NCBI GenBank assembly: GCA_030015575.1
Contig: CM057347.1
Location: 406,938,248 to 407,002,247 of the forward strand
From: Agapanthus africanus
Lineage: Eukaryota > Streptophyta > Magnoliopsida > Asparagales > Amaryllidaceae
DNA length: 64,000 bases
Reading direction: 5' to 3'
The translations under genes were made by a program, and so were the position numbers. The notes under the pieces were generated by a model. It did no database searches. It saw only the letters and a list, made by a program, of their open reading frames with translations, and had not been told where the DNA came from. Positions 46,421 through 58,000 of the stretch are shown in pieces; the first letter of the stretch is position 1; every line of letters begins with the position of its first letter.

Positions 46421-49321
46421 ATGGATCCGACTCCATCGAACTTCTTTTCCACTACTCTGCCGCCGTCCGTTGGTGCGCAGAATCCACCTCGCATCTCTCT
46501 CCAAGAGAGGTGCTATCCTACACGAGGTCCCCTTTCCACCTGTCTTTCCATTCCACCAGCCAACGGGGAAAATTTTCAAATAAAACCCCAATACATCAAC
46601 CTTCTACCAAAATTTCACGGTCTCGAGTCTGAAGACGCATACGTGTTTATCACGAAATTTGAAAATGTATGCGCAATGATGGGTACTTCACAGCTTTCTA
46701 CGGATGCTTTCCGTCTACGTCTTCTCCCATTTACCTTGTGCGATTTAGCCGAGAAGTGGCTATATAACACTACCGCACATTCCATTTCAAATTGGGACGA
46801 ATTCGTCAAAGCATTCCTTAAGAAATTCTACCCACATCATAAGACAGCTCGAGTCCGCAGCGAAATCTATCAATTCACCCAGCTTCCAAATGAAACATTT
46901 TCAAAATGTCTTGAACGTTTCAAGGATCTGTTAGTCCAATGTCCACATCACGGCATCCCGAAATGGGAATTATGCCGAATCATTTATGAAGGCATTACTC
47001 CTTACTCAAGACAGACCCTTGAATCCATGTGTCAAGGCAACTTTATGACCAAGGATGATGGGGAAGCCTGGAACTTTCTAGAAGATTTCGCTGAAAAATC
47101 TTTACAGTGGGAGGGTGTGAGTCAATCGTCTAGGGAGGGCAATGATATTTCCATAGGAGTTAGAGCTGACATTTCAGTTATGCAAAAGAAACTTGAGACT
47201 ATGGAAAACAAATTTTTAGCCGCCCTAAGTCAAATGTCACTCTCTAAAACTGTATGTGGCTGCTGTTCTGATCCGTCTCACTTGACGGAAGAATGTCCGT
47301 TTCAAGGTCATGAGCATACCAATGCCGCATTTCAAAGACCTAGAAATGATCCATCTTCCTCCACATATGATCAGGGTTGGAGAAATCACCCTAACTTTGC
47401 TTGGAACCAATCACAATTTCAAAACACGGTTCCAAATCCGAATCAATTCCAAAGGGCTCCTCCACCACAACAGCAACCACAATTGAGTCAGCACCCCTTT
47501 CAAGCACAAAATTTTCAAAATCCGGTCAACACACCCGCACCATCTAGTCCTTTGCAGTTGACCGGGACTGATGAAACCTATTCATTTGCACAATGCATGA
47601 ATTTGGTCTTAACAAATATCATGCAAGTTTCGGCTGAAATGAAGTCTTCTGTCGATAAAATTGAGAAAAACTCAGCGTCCCAAGCTGAGAGTATCAAATC
47701 GATGGAAGCAGAAATTGCACAACTAAGAGCCGAAATGAGTGCAAGAGAGAAAGGGAAACTTCCAGCTCAACCTTTACCCAATCCTGGCTATTCACATCCT
47801 GTGGATGCAATCACGTTGAGATCTGGAAGAGTGCTTGACAGTCACGTTGGGGAAGAGTTTGATGATACTAATAAATCAATCAATAACACCCCGGCTGAGA
47901 CCTTTCCTCAAACACACACTTCTGACCCCAGTTCTTTTACCCCACCACCCTCTTCCGAGCCTATTCTTCATTTCCCAAAAGGCTCGCCACTTCAGCCCAC
48001 CTCTTTTTCTCCTCCACGGACGATTCCCACTTCTATTCTGGGATCGGTTCCACACCCATTTCCTTCTCCTATGATGGACCCAGCGCTTATTGCTAAAGCA
48101 CCTTATCCTAATCGGTTAAGGGCTAACACTCCGAGTCCACATATGGAGAAGATTATGAACATTTTTAAGCAAGTAAACACCAACATCCCTCTCCTAGATG
48201 CCATCCAACAAGTTCCGTCCTATGCGAAAACTCTTAAGAACTTGTGCACTAGGAAGAGGAAGACTCAAGCGCCCAAGAAGATATTCATGGAAAAAACAAT
48301 AGACACGGCTTTCCCCCAGCAATTACCGAGGAAACGTAAGGATCCAGGATATCCTACTATTTCCGTTTCTATTGGGGAAAAACACATTAACCGTGCTCTA
48401 TTAGACCTTGGCGCTAGTGTTAACTTGCTTCCATACTCAGTCTATGAGCAACTAGGTATCGGAAAGTTGAAGCCAACCAATTGCACTCTCCAGATGGCTG
48501 ACCGATCAATCACCAAACCTAGGGGTGAACTGGAGGATGTGTTAATAAAAATCGGAGAATTTATATTCCCGGTAGATTTTATTGTAATTGATACACAACC
48601 TGTAGCGAACCCACGGAATCAAATTCCGGTGATTTTAGGTCGCCCCTTTTTGGCCACTTCCAATGCTACAATTAACTGTCGTAATGGTTCTATGACCCTA
48701 TCTTTCGGGAATAGGTCAATAGAGCTGAACATTTATAAGTTGGGAAGTGTACCCTCCGAACCTATTGCTCAGGTCTGTTCTGTCGACTTAATGGATGTCG
48801 ACAGCAGCGAATTTGATGATCCTCCTGATATTGATCTTGACTCTTTTCATACGTTATTGTTTGACCCAACTATGTATCATACACATACGGACTCTTCCAC
48901 TGAGATGTCCGGGTCAACAACTAACACTGATTATGAACTGCTTTTAGAGTCTGAAGATCACCCCGCACTTTGTAATGACATTATTCATCGGGGTATAGAT
49001 GGAACTTTTGAGGAAATCTTCGCTGATGAACTCGCATTTCTGAATGACACGGGTGTTGAGATGAATCATGTCCCAATCAATGAAATTGAACCTCCACCCC
49101 TTCTTTTGAACTGTAAAAAGAATGCGAGTAATCCATCATATTCACTGCATCGTCTCTCCAATATGAGACGCACACACTTTCTATTCCACCACTTAACCTT
49201 TCCCCACTTCTTCTTCCACCAACCAGAGCATTGCATTGATAAAATTTTTGAATGGTTGGTGTTAACTTTCGGTCTTTGCAAAGCTTGGCATCGACCAATG
49301 ATTTTTGACCCCCACTTGTGA
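46421..49321 (+). CDS. Athila-like gag-protease protein
   Basis: 966 residues with no interruption, from the first ATG after the leader. A Retrotrans_gag domain spans about 55-230 (LPKFHGLESEDAYVFITKFE and NWDEFVKAFLKKFYPHHK). A zinc knuckle follows (Cys279, Cys282, His287, Cys292), then a Gln/Pro-rich stretch (310-380), a likely coiled coil (about 400-445), the Athila strings ITLRSGR (464-470) and LLDAIQQVPSYAKTLKNL (about 591-608), and an aspartic protease with DLGAS at 662-666 and ILGRPFLAT at about 738-746. The last 190 residues are acidic and unassigned. DLGAS is the usual Athila form of D(T/S)GA. The protein would assemble particles and process itself; no RT or integrase follows. Confidence 0.9.
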   Translation: MDPTPSNFFSTTLPPSVGAQNPPRISLQERCYPTRGPLSTCLSIPPANGENFQIKPQYINLLPKFHGLESEDAYVFITKFENVCAMMGTSQLSTDAFRLRLLPFTLCDLAEKWLYNTTAHSISNWDEFVKAFLKKFYPHHKTARVRSEIYQFTQLPNETFSKCLERFKDLLVQCPHHGIPKWELCRIIYEGITPYSRQTLESMCQGNFMTKDDGEAWNFLEDFAEKSLQWEGVSQSSREGNDISIGVRADISVMQKKLETMENKFLAALSQMSLSKTVCGCCSDPSHLTEECPFQGHEHTNAAFQRPRNDPSSSTYDQGWRNHPNFAWNQSQFQNTVPNPNQFQRAPPPQQQPQLSQHPFQAQNFQNPVNTPAPSSPLQLTGTDETYSFAQCMNLVLTNIMQVSAEMKSSVDKIEKNSASQAESIKSMEAEIAQLRAEMSAREKGKLPAQPLPNPGYSHPVDAITLRSGRVLDSHVGEEFDDTNKSINNTPAETFPQTHTSDPSSFTPPPSSEPILHFPKGSPLQPTSFSPPRTIPTSILGSVPHPFPSPMMDPALIAKAPYPNRLRANTPSPHMEKIMNIFKQVNTNIPLLDAIQQVPSYAKTLKNLCTRKRKTQAPKKIFMEKTIDTAFPQQLPRKRKDPGYPTISVSIGEKHINRALLDLGASVNLLPYSVYEQLGIGKLKPTNCTLQMADRSITKPRGELEDVLIKIGEFIFPVDFIVIDTQPVANPRNQIPVILGRPFLATSNATINCRNGSMTLSFGNRSIELNIYKLGSVPSEPIAQVCSVDLMDVDSSEFDDPPDIDLDSFHTLLFDPTMYHTHTDSSTEMSGSTTNTDYELLLESEDHPALCNDIIHRGIDGTFEEIFADELAFLNDTGVEMNHVPINEIEPPPLLLNCKKNASNPSYSLHRLSNMRRTHFLFHHLTFPHFFFHQPEHCIDKIFEWLVLTFGLCKAWHRPMIFDPHL

Positions 49322-50754
49322 TTTTAAAAGATTAACATTGCATAACTCAAGTTTGGGGGGGTACATTATCCGGCTCTTGAAAAGAAAATTTTTACAAAAT
49401 TTTGAGCCAAAAATAAGTTTGGGGGAGGTTCTTCACTTAAATATTTTGCCCCCACTAATAAATTCCTCCCAAGCTTACAGGTTTTTCGAGATTTAGCTGA
49501 TGGCAACAGTGAGGACACTGTTGAAAACAAGTTTGGGGGAGGTTTGTGCTTATTTTCGCATCATTTGCATATCATTTGCATAAGCACAAAACATTTTTGA
49601 AAACCCATAAAAATTTAAAAATTTTCAAAATTATAAATTTTTTTTTTGTACATAAATAAGATAATAAAAGTTTTAGATAGTGAAAAATTACATCCATGAG
49701 ATTAGAAAAATTTAAGAAAACCAAGAAAATTAGAAGTTTTCTTATACGAACTAGTAATAAGTAGTTATGAGCCGTTGTCCCAAGGGTTAGTAAGATGAAA
49801 GACGTCACTAATCTGAGGATAAAAATAAGTCTGAAAAATAGTTTCTATTCTGGAAGCCAAACATTTTGAACGTTGATACCCTGCTATTCGCACTTACACA
49901 CGTCTTGAAGCCTGGGATAGTAGAGGATACCTTGAAATGCTCTTGTCTTAAAGCCAAAAGTATGAAGGAAATAAAAAAAAAATGAATAAAAATATAAAGT
50001 GGTGAGAAAAATGAACACTGGTTTTGTTATCACCGAGGGCAATAAAAAATATATAGCGAGGGTGCTTCTTCACCTAGTGCCCTAAGGCCAACTGGTCTGG
50101 GAGTCACTGCTATGCCTGAGGTGGTGCAAGACGAGGAAAATACACCAAGTAAGCAAGCACAGGAGTAATCGGTCGGTTAGTACCTCAAGAAGTATTAACG
50201 GTCGCATGAAAGTGTGTGAGCAATCTCATCTAAATATTCATTAATTAAAAAGTACTGAGGCTGATGGGCAAGAGTATGATTGCTTGAATTGAATTCTCCG
50301 GGTGTAGGGATGTCTTTACACACACGCAGGGTTATATGATCGATGTTTGGAAGAAAGATAGGAATGAAAAATAAGACGATGTTTTATTGAGGGAGGACGC
50401 GATTTCTGACATCTTTTCATAACCATTAAGATAGGGCTCATGACAACCGAAAAGCTAGCTTAGTTGGAAACCCTAATTTTCAAAGTCTTTCTTTTAGAAT
50501 TCTTTTCTTTAAATGTAATATTCATGATCTTTCTTTTATTATTGGAATTTGTGGGTGCAATCCGCTGAAAACCCTCAGGAGACAACACTCCTCCTACTAG
50601 GGACACCTAGAGGTTTAAAGGCTTGTTGCACGTGCTCAGTGCAATCGTGTTGCCTACGAAAGTGTGCTAGTTAGTTTTTCTCTTTCTTTATTTTCTCCTT
50701 CTCTTTTTAATAAAACATTCGCTCGAGACGATCGAAATTAAGTTTGGGGGTATT
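49322..50754 (+). other. Athila-like spacer with four purine tracts
   Basis: AAGTTTGGGGG-type tracts lie at 49349-49361, 49416-49429, 49529-49542 and 50740-50750. Only the last abuts the 3' LTR and is the expected PPT. No coding signal is present; this is where pol or an env-like gene would be in full-length Athila elements. Confidence 0.75.
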
Positions 50755-52589
50755 TGATCAGTCGAAAATAATGTATTTTTAACACGGCAATTTCCCCATC
50801 TTTTGCACTCATTTAGAAGTGTTCGGTATTCATATTTCACATATTAGCAAATCTATCACAGATTATCAGATTACATGTATTAGACCTTAAAACCGGCATT
50901 TCTAGGGAAATTGACCGCATTTCATGGCATCGCATCATTTCTGTATTTGCGCAACACTTGTCTTGAGTCTGTGCAGGAAAATACGGAAGAAAAACCAAAG
51001 AGCTGATCAAAAATTACGCCAACTCAATGATTTCAGATCTGGTAGCATTTCAGAAGGAGATATTAAATTCAACATATATAATAAAGGCCCATATATCAGC
51101 CCAAGCCTGTACCAGAAAGCCCAATCCCCAAGGCACATAAAGTGCCGCGGATCCGCGGCGGGAGCCTGCTTGCGCCGCGGATCCGCCGCATTCTTGCCAC
51201 GTCAGCAGTTTATTTTTAGGGCTCTATTCTTATCTCAGTGGCCACAGCTCAGAATGATATGTCAAATTCCATAATTCTCTCGAAGGTTCTACCAGATCAG
51301 CAAAGATCATTAAGCAAGGCTAAACATAATTAAGCTCCTAACTAACCTCTTCTAGAAGCTCCCTTCTAACTAATCACATCTAGAAGCTTCTCCTCTAACT
51401 AACTTTTGGAGGGAAATTCAAATTTCCTCAACAAACTTTTGGAGGGAAACTAAAAATTCAAATCCTAGATCTAGGGTTTAGATGGCTATAAATAGGAACC
51501 TAGATCTAAGGGTTGAGGTTGTTCATCATTAGTTGTTAATCTTTTAGTTAGCTAATTCCCTCTTTCATCATCTTCTTCCACAAGTCTAGTGACAAGGCTT
51601 GTGCGAAACCCTAACCCTAATTCCACTCCAAATTCAAGATCTTGAGTACCAATCAAGCGAGAAGCCTTCAACCTTTTAGGAGCCGAGCCGATCTTCAATC
51701 GGGCAAGTGATCCAAGCCGATTCGCGACCCACGGAGACGAGCGAAGCCAAGTCGACGATCAAATTCTTCCTCTTGTAGTTCTTGAGCGAATGTAATGAAA
51801 TTGTTGATATAAATAAAAGGTAAAATTCTTTTATCTTGCTTTCTTTAAATTCTTGCATCATGATTAGATCTCAATTTGTGATTGTAGTTCTTGTTGTGAT
51901 GTTTGAGTAAAACTCCGCTCGTAAAGGAGTCGAGACGATTAATAGAATGATGGTGTAACAAATCTCAAAACGATTTTTAAGTCCTACGAGTTTTGTAAAC
52001 CCTAGCAAGTTCAAGAATCGATGACCTAGTTTCGTAGCGATGCTTTCTTGATTGTGATCGCTCGAAATTAGGGATCTACAATCGTTTCTTGAATTTACTA
52101 GAGGCTAGAATGTGAATGATATCAATGAAAGAACAAGAGATAAGATGAAACCCTAGTTTCACAAGAAGTCTCTAATTCTCATCGATCATCATCGATCTAG
52201 TATCAATTCATCGAAGGATAAGAATACGTAATTGTAAGATTACATCACATCTATAGATCCGATCGATTCCTACGAGCCTCATTTCGATTCTTGATATTTG
52301 GTTTGGAAAAATCATCAAACTATCAATTCTTGATTCTATCTTTTTCTTGTTATTAGATATAGATTTTTCTAATTCTTGAACTTCAATTCCAAATCATGAA
52401 TTTTTTTGTTTTCTTTTCATTAAAGTTTCGACTCATCTAATTCAAAAGACGAACGATTACACTTTCCCTGTGGACGATCCGCACTCACTAACAATCTACA
52501 TCCGACACCGTAGTTGATTGCGGTCAAATAATTTTTGGTTGTGATTTCTATTCTATTTTCTACATACACAACAGAAAACAATTCAATCA
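50755..52589 (+). repeat. Athila-like 3' LTR
   Basis: 1835 bp, near-identical to the 5' LTR and preceded by the PPT. Confidence 0.95.
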
Positions 52590-52594
52590 AGCGG

Positions 52595-53907
52595 CCGGCC
52601 AAATTGTTAAAACGGGACGACCATATCCAGGCTGGTATGACCAAATAAGGTACCTGCCGGGATATACGATCCTTAAATTCCATATATATAAGGGGACGGG
52701 AAATCCGCATCAGCATGTCGCCCAGTTCAGGGCTCTATGTGGCAACACTGGAGGTGATGATAAACTTCTGCTCCGCCAATTTGTCGGCAGCTTGTCGGAA
52801 ACGGTGTTTGAGTGGTATTCGGAGCTTCCAAACGATTCTGTCAAAACCTTTGCAGAGATGGAGCTATTATTCACCCAGCGATTCGCGAGTGCTATTGAAT
52901 GCACCATAATAATGGCATTGATCAATGCCAGGGTGAAACCTGGCGAGACATGGCTTCAATACGCAATACGATGGCGGAATTTGTGGTCAAAATGTGAGCA
53001 GCGCATCGAAGAAGCGCCGGCAGTAGGCATGTTCGTGGGCACTCTTGACCCTCAAGCGACCATCTCGCAATTTATGATGTTTTTCAAGCCGACCACGTTC
53101 CAGGCACTGATTGATAAACTAGCTCAAATGGACCTGATGGGCTATAGGCCTTCCTCTTCGAAGCCGGAGCAGCGAAATGAAAAAGGGAAAGGCAAAGCGA
53201 CCTTCGTCGCCAATGCTCAACAGCAGCCTAGTGGTCCAAAATTAACAGATCGACTAGACGAGAGACGGCGATACTATAATGAGAAAATGAAGCATCCTTA
53301 TTCGTTTCCCCAGGACAAAACGAGGAGATTGTTTGAGCTGGCGGTGCGCAATAGGCTCATCAATCTTCCGAATCTGAAACGCCCATTGCAACCCGGCGAG
53401 GATAATAGTCTCAATTATTGCCCCTACCATCAAACAGTAAGCCATCCAATTGAAGATTGCTTCGTCTTTAAAGTCTGGATCGAAGATCAATACCAACAGG
53501 GCAAATTTGCCCTGTCCGAGAATTGGAAGGTGAACCTACCACAGTCACACGCTCCCAAGAAGATAGACACACCGGGGCAATCATGTTCTTTCGTAGAAGA
53601 AGCTCCATGGGAGGTCGTTCTTTCATCCAAGACTAAAAGAATGTTGAAGGATCTCCACACATGCCCGGCGATCAGGTGGAAGAATCTATTGGAACCCGAG
53701 ATTATCGAGGGAATGTTGAAGCCGCGCCCAACTCCAAAGATTGGTGGTGATAGCCAAAGCACTCATACCCAGCCGTCAAAGTCTTCGAAGAAGAAGAAGA
53801 AGACCAAAAAGCCCGTGAAGCCTGGTGATAAGCGCACGGACCTGCAAAAACAGATTGACGCGTTGGAAGAATATAATCAAAAAGCGCGGACTCCAGTCAC
53901 ACTCTAA
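52595..53907 (+). pseudogene. Tat-like gag core with first CX2HX4HX4C knuckle
   Basis: Resumes in phase after the Athila-like insertion. The Retrotrans_gag domain includes NPHQHVAQFRALC, LRQFVGSLSETVFEWYSELP and FAEMELLFTQRF. A variant zinc knuckle CPYHQTVSHPIEDC is encoded at 53419-53460, followed by a Lys-rich tail (SKKKKKTKKPVKPG). One in-frame TAA (53905-53907) ends it; the same frame continues open immediately after. Confidence 0.85.
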
Positions 53908-55064
53908 GAATTTCTCAGCCACGTCCTTAAGGACGGAGATGATGACAATGGAGAAGACTCGTCGGATGAATCTGAAGGTTATGTGGCAAGTTGCCATGTT
54001 ATCTCTCACTCGTCGATAGACGATGAAGAAGCTCCTTACACAAAGAAACTGGGGGCAAATCCTGAGCCGGAACTTCTAGGGCCATCAGACGAAATGATTG
54101 ATGCATTCCTGGACGAGGCTCTTCTTAAAAGCAAAGCTGCTCGAGAGCGTAAGATGGCCATATTTGAAAAATCCAAACGCCGGTGGCTAGACGAAAGGGT
54201 TGAAACACTCCCGCCAGATCAAAGTACATCCGTCGCAAATAAAATCAGGTTCAAGACAAGGAAGAGGTTCGCCAAAGCCATATCGATGGGATTGAAGCTT
54301 CCACCCTCCGAAGGAAACACTCTTGGTGAAGCAGAAATACATCCTAGCTACTGCTTATATCATCGAAAGATTACGCACCCCACCGAAGAGTGCAACGCTT
54401 TTAAAAAATGGTGGCAGAGATATGTTGCTCACCGGCAACATTTCAAGCGGATGAAACGCAAAACTCGTCGGGAGCAAAGAAACACGACCGAGGAGCATAA
54501 AAGAACTACCAGCAACTATCACATGGTCAATGCAGGGGGATCGCAAGTTCATACCTTTGAGAGCGATTCTGATGAAGAAATAGCCCTTGGCCTTCTCTTC
54601 AAAGAACCCACATCCGAAACAGAAGAAATGAAGACCTGTGAAAATATTCAGCTGCGCAATTGTACACTGCCCGAAAAGAATCTCGGGCCCGCGAACTGTA
54701 GGTCGAATAGAAAAGATAAGGGAAAAGAAAAAGTCCCTGAGGATATTGCCTTAGATGATCGAGTTGTCGAAGAGCTGGCAGCCAAGGAACCGCCCAAGAA
54801 AAGTAAGGTGGATTACAACGTTCTTGCACACCTGAGAAAGATACCCTCGCAGCTCAGCATTCTCGACGCCTTTCTTCTATCCAAAGAGGCGAGAGATTCA
54901 CTGATCAAGGCACTGCAAGAGCCCGAGCAATTCCAATCTTTACTCGCCGAAGAAAAGATGAAGGACGAGTTGGAAGAAGTGCACACAGCCGATATCACCT
55001 TTGGCGATGAAGATCTCCTTCTCAGGACATGCGAGCATAACCGTCCCCTTTATGTCTCCGGATA
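53908..55064 (+). pseudogene. Tat-like gag continuation with second knuckle, to the LARD-like insertion
   Basis: Same frame as the preceding segment, open to the insertion. It contains an acidic stretch (DDDNGEDSSDESEG), a second knuckle CLYHRKITHPTEEC (from 54352) with flanks resembling the first (RKRFAKAISMGLKLPP against RRLFELAVRNRLINLP), and a charged region. The end is HNRPLYVSGY at about 55036-55065. In Tat-lineage polyproteins this string precedes the protease by a few residues. Confidence 0.8.
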
Positions 55065-58000
55065 TGTCACGACCCGAAAGTACGGAACATGACCGGCACT
55101 TAAACTACGAACGTCTCGAGGTGTACGTAATCTAAGTAAACCGAAAACCCAGAAATCCAAACCAAGAAAAGTAGTAGAGAGCAGGAAAAACCCAACTTAA
55201 AGCAAGTAGTTTCAATAGCATAAGCCGAATTATGCGGTTTTTAAAAACATCAAAAATTTACTGAAAATTTCGGCAGAGTCTCCTTTGTAAATACTGGCTC
55301 CCAAACGGGATACAACATGAATAGTATACGAAATCAAGAAAAAGGCATCCCCAAGCGGGAGCTAGCTCTTCGTCAATCGACGGTCACAACCACACAAGTA
55401 ATATAATATACAACGCCAACGGCGAGGATCAAAACTCAAAAGGAAACTCAAAACCACCAGAAACATAACGAGCGACTCTAAGGTCGAAAGAATAAACAAC
55501 ACTGGTCTCTATCTCAAAAAAAAAAACATGTTTGGTTGATGGAATTCTAGATACAACAGAATAATGATATACAAGATAAATAATGGGGGTATGATACAAG
55601 TAAACCCACCTACTAGCAAATCACCCGAATGAAACTATGCCCGCAAAGCCGTAATGAACCTGTACGGCAACCTGCAAGAAACTGGGGCACAACGGGGGTG
55701 AGTTGCCAACTCGTGAATAGAAAAACATCTACGCACAGAAATCGCATAAATAACGCAATCCTAGGTCAATGATCATAATATATCCTCAAATATATATAAC
55801 ATGTAGCCTATAACAATGGCTAGGGTAAATATCTAACCCGAGTGTAAACTCATGTGCCCGTGTCAGTGCCTCAGGTAGCAATATATCATATGAATGAGGT
55901 ATGAATGCATGAAAACAGAATACATGTAAATGAAGAAACTGTTTTCATAAATTAGTGAGATTTCCTTCGTATTTTAAACTGAGGTATCATAATTAAAATC
56001 AGTATCAACAGTGTCTAGCATCGACACAAAACATAAATCTCACTGTCTCGAAATATCAATGTCTCAATCTCAATATCTAGGGCGCCGTCAGTCCAGACCG
56101 GTCCCTACCATCCATCTCAAGACCACGACGGTATCCTCCGGATATCCGACGCGTCGGGTAATATCACCGGTAGGTAGTGCTCCCCAGCCAGGCTCAACAT
56201 CAACACCACATTCCTCTTGCCCCGGGGTACCATACCGGGCCCACCATGTACCCGTGACGGTTCCTCCACTCCTCGACACGGATCTCCAAAACCACAGCAA
56301 ACTCATGGTGGACGACACTTTACATCACTAGAAAACCGCAACATTTTATATTTTAAAAGATCATAAGTTGTAAATTTTGCGGCTTTCCCCGAAATCCAGA
56401 AATATCATAAATCTCAAGAAATCATCACAAGTGCATATGTCAATGATAATGAACTAGGCATGAACAACTGAATAACAGTATGCATGAAGTGGTAGGTAAT
56501 AACTACAATGTCTAATATGGCATATAAGGGAAGTACACTAATATCATGTCAACACTACTAGCTAACAACCTAAGTCAAGCAATTATATTCTCTAAAGTGT
56601 ACGTGACATGGCAAATACCGATGAAGATGTGTGTGAGCCGGCAAGTAGGTGTACGTGGTACATACGCATCATCGGTAATGGTGCTGGTGTCCTAACAGCA
56701 CGATATCAATAATGGAATATGCAGCAAAATAAATATGCAAGGCAGAGCGAACAGCAATAATGTGCGGGAGCTGAATACTAGACACAACGATAACTAATCT
56801 GCAATAATCTAATATAGGTCCTACGAATGGTGCCTTTTGAAATAACACGAATCATGGGGTTTTGAAAATAGGGGCTACGGTGTTTTTTTATGAAAAGATA
56901 TGTCGTTTTTGAAATATCCGTAGATTCCCTTGAGCTGTCTTTAAAAATTCCCACGATTCGTTAGTTTTTGAAATAGGTAAGAAGTCTAACCTAATCTAAC
57001 AACTACACTAAACTATACGGCTGAACTACAAGCTGAACTACAGGTAAGGAAACCGCCTATCATCTGAGTCGATACATATACATACCTGTATAAGTATAGT
57101 CGGTGATCTCGCCTCAATAATTTCATATCCGATACCATATCTATAATCAGGCATCCTAAGTCAAGAGTGCGGATCAATCATCAATATAGCTCGTACGTAA
57201 ATCCGTCATACGGCATCCCAATCTGGGTACGGGTCAATATCACATTCCTCATACTATTCACCTGGTATCCTCTTTATCGAATATCATGATCGGGGTACTG
57301 AGCTACGTCTAGTACCATACTGATACCGCCTACGTATGCATGGACATGTGTGAAACACTACGTCAAGGACCCGCTACAACGTCATGTCGTATCTAAGATA
57401 CGAACCCTGCTATATCACCGATCTCACGGCCTCAAATCAAATCTCATCGACTCATCATAAATCCCAAGTACTATCATCCTCAATCCGTATGTGAACACAT
57501 AGTCCCATACCCATGTGAACACATAACTATATAATCCCGTATAAGCGCAAATGAAAGAAGAAAGTATGCAAGTATGGGTGTGTGTGTGCATGTGTGGTGC
57601 GACCACTACTCTAGGGTTTCGCGACACTAAATCATCCAAGAACACCAAATATCTATATCATCGATAATATCAAACAAATTATAGTCAAAATATATATATA
57701 TATGTGTGTATACGTATTCGTATACATCACCACGAACTGCGGGGGTGCTATACGCCATCCACCCGACTTCTCCCCGTAGATATAAATCTACTCACCTGGT
57801 CCTCGCTCGCCGGTGCCGACGTCGCCACGCGCTTGCTTGTCGTCTCGAAGTCCACGTGGGGGTACCTACATATCATAACGCACCATATCGCATTAAAACT
57901 AAATTCGCGATCGAAACGGCATACGAAAATCAAATCGGCACGCGTATCACGCATAGGTCCAAACCTATCGCCTACGCATGCAAGAATAGTAAAACCAACC

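Larger units (their letters stand above)
43477..52589 (+). mobile_element. Complete, young Athila-like element without pol
   Basis: Perfect TSD AGCGG (43472-43476 and 52590-52594), two 1835-bp LTRs, a tRNA-Asp PBS, one 966-codon gag-protease frame and PPT AAGTTTGGGGG before the 3' LTR; total 9113 bp. By eye the LTRs differ at about ten positions (roughly 0.5 percent), indicating recent insertion. RT, RNase H and integrase are absent: only 1.4 kb of non-coding spacer separates the stop codon from the 3' LTR. Movement would need enzymes in trans. Confidence 0.92.
37172..55064 (+). mobile_element. Tat-like Ty3/gypsy element, 5' half, interrupted
   Basis: 5' LTR (about 37172-41078), PBS TGGCACGCCCGGTGGGACC, a first coding segment with SVFDRL repeats, and gag pieces with two CX2HX4HX4C knuckles. 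It ends where the LARD-like element inserted at 55065, just after RPLYVSGY, a string that in Tat-lineage polyproteins precedes the protease. It is interrupted by an Athila-like element and contains a solo LTR and a foreign patch. Protease, RT, RNase H, integrase and the 3' LTR are expected downstream of the window. Confidence 0.75.

Noticed and set aside
56011..56331. 106-codon frame, also at 63497-63817
   Set aside because: LTR copies of the LARD-like element; no protein motif.
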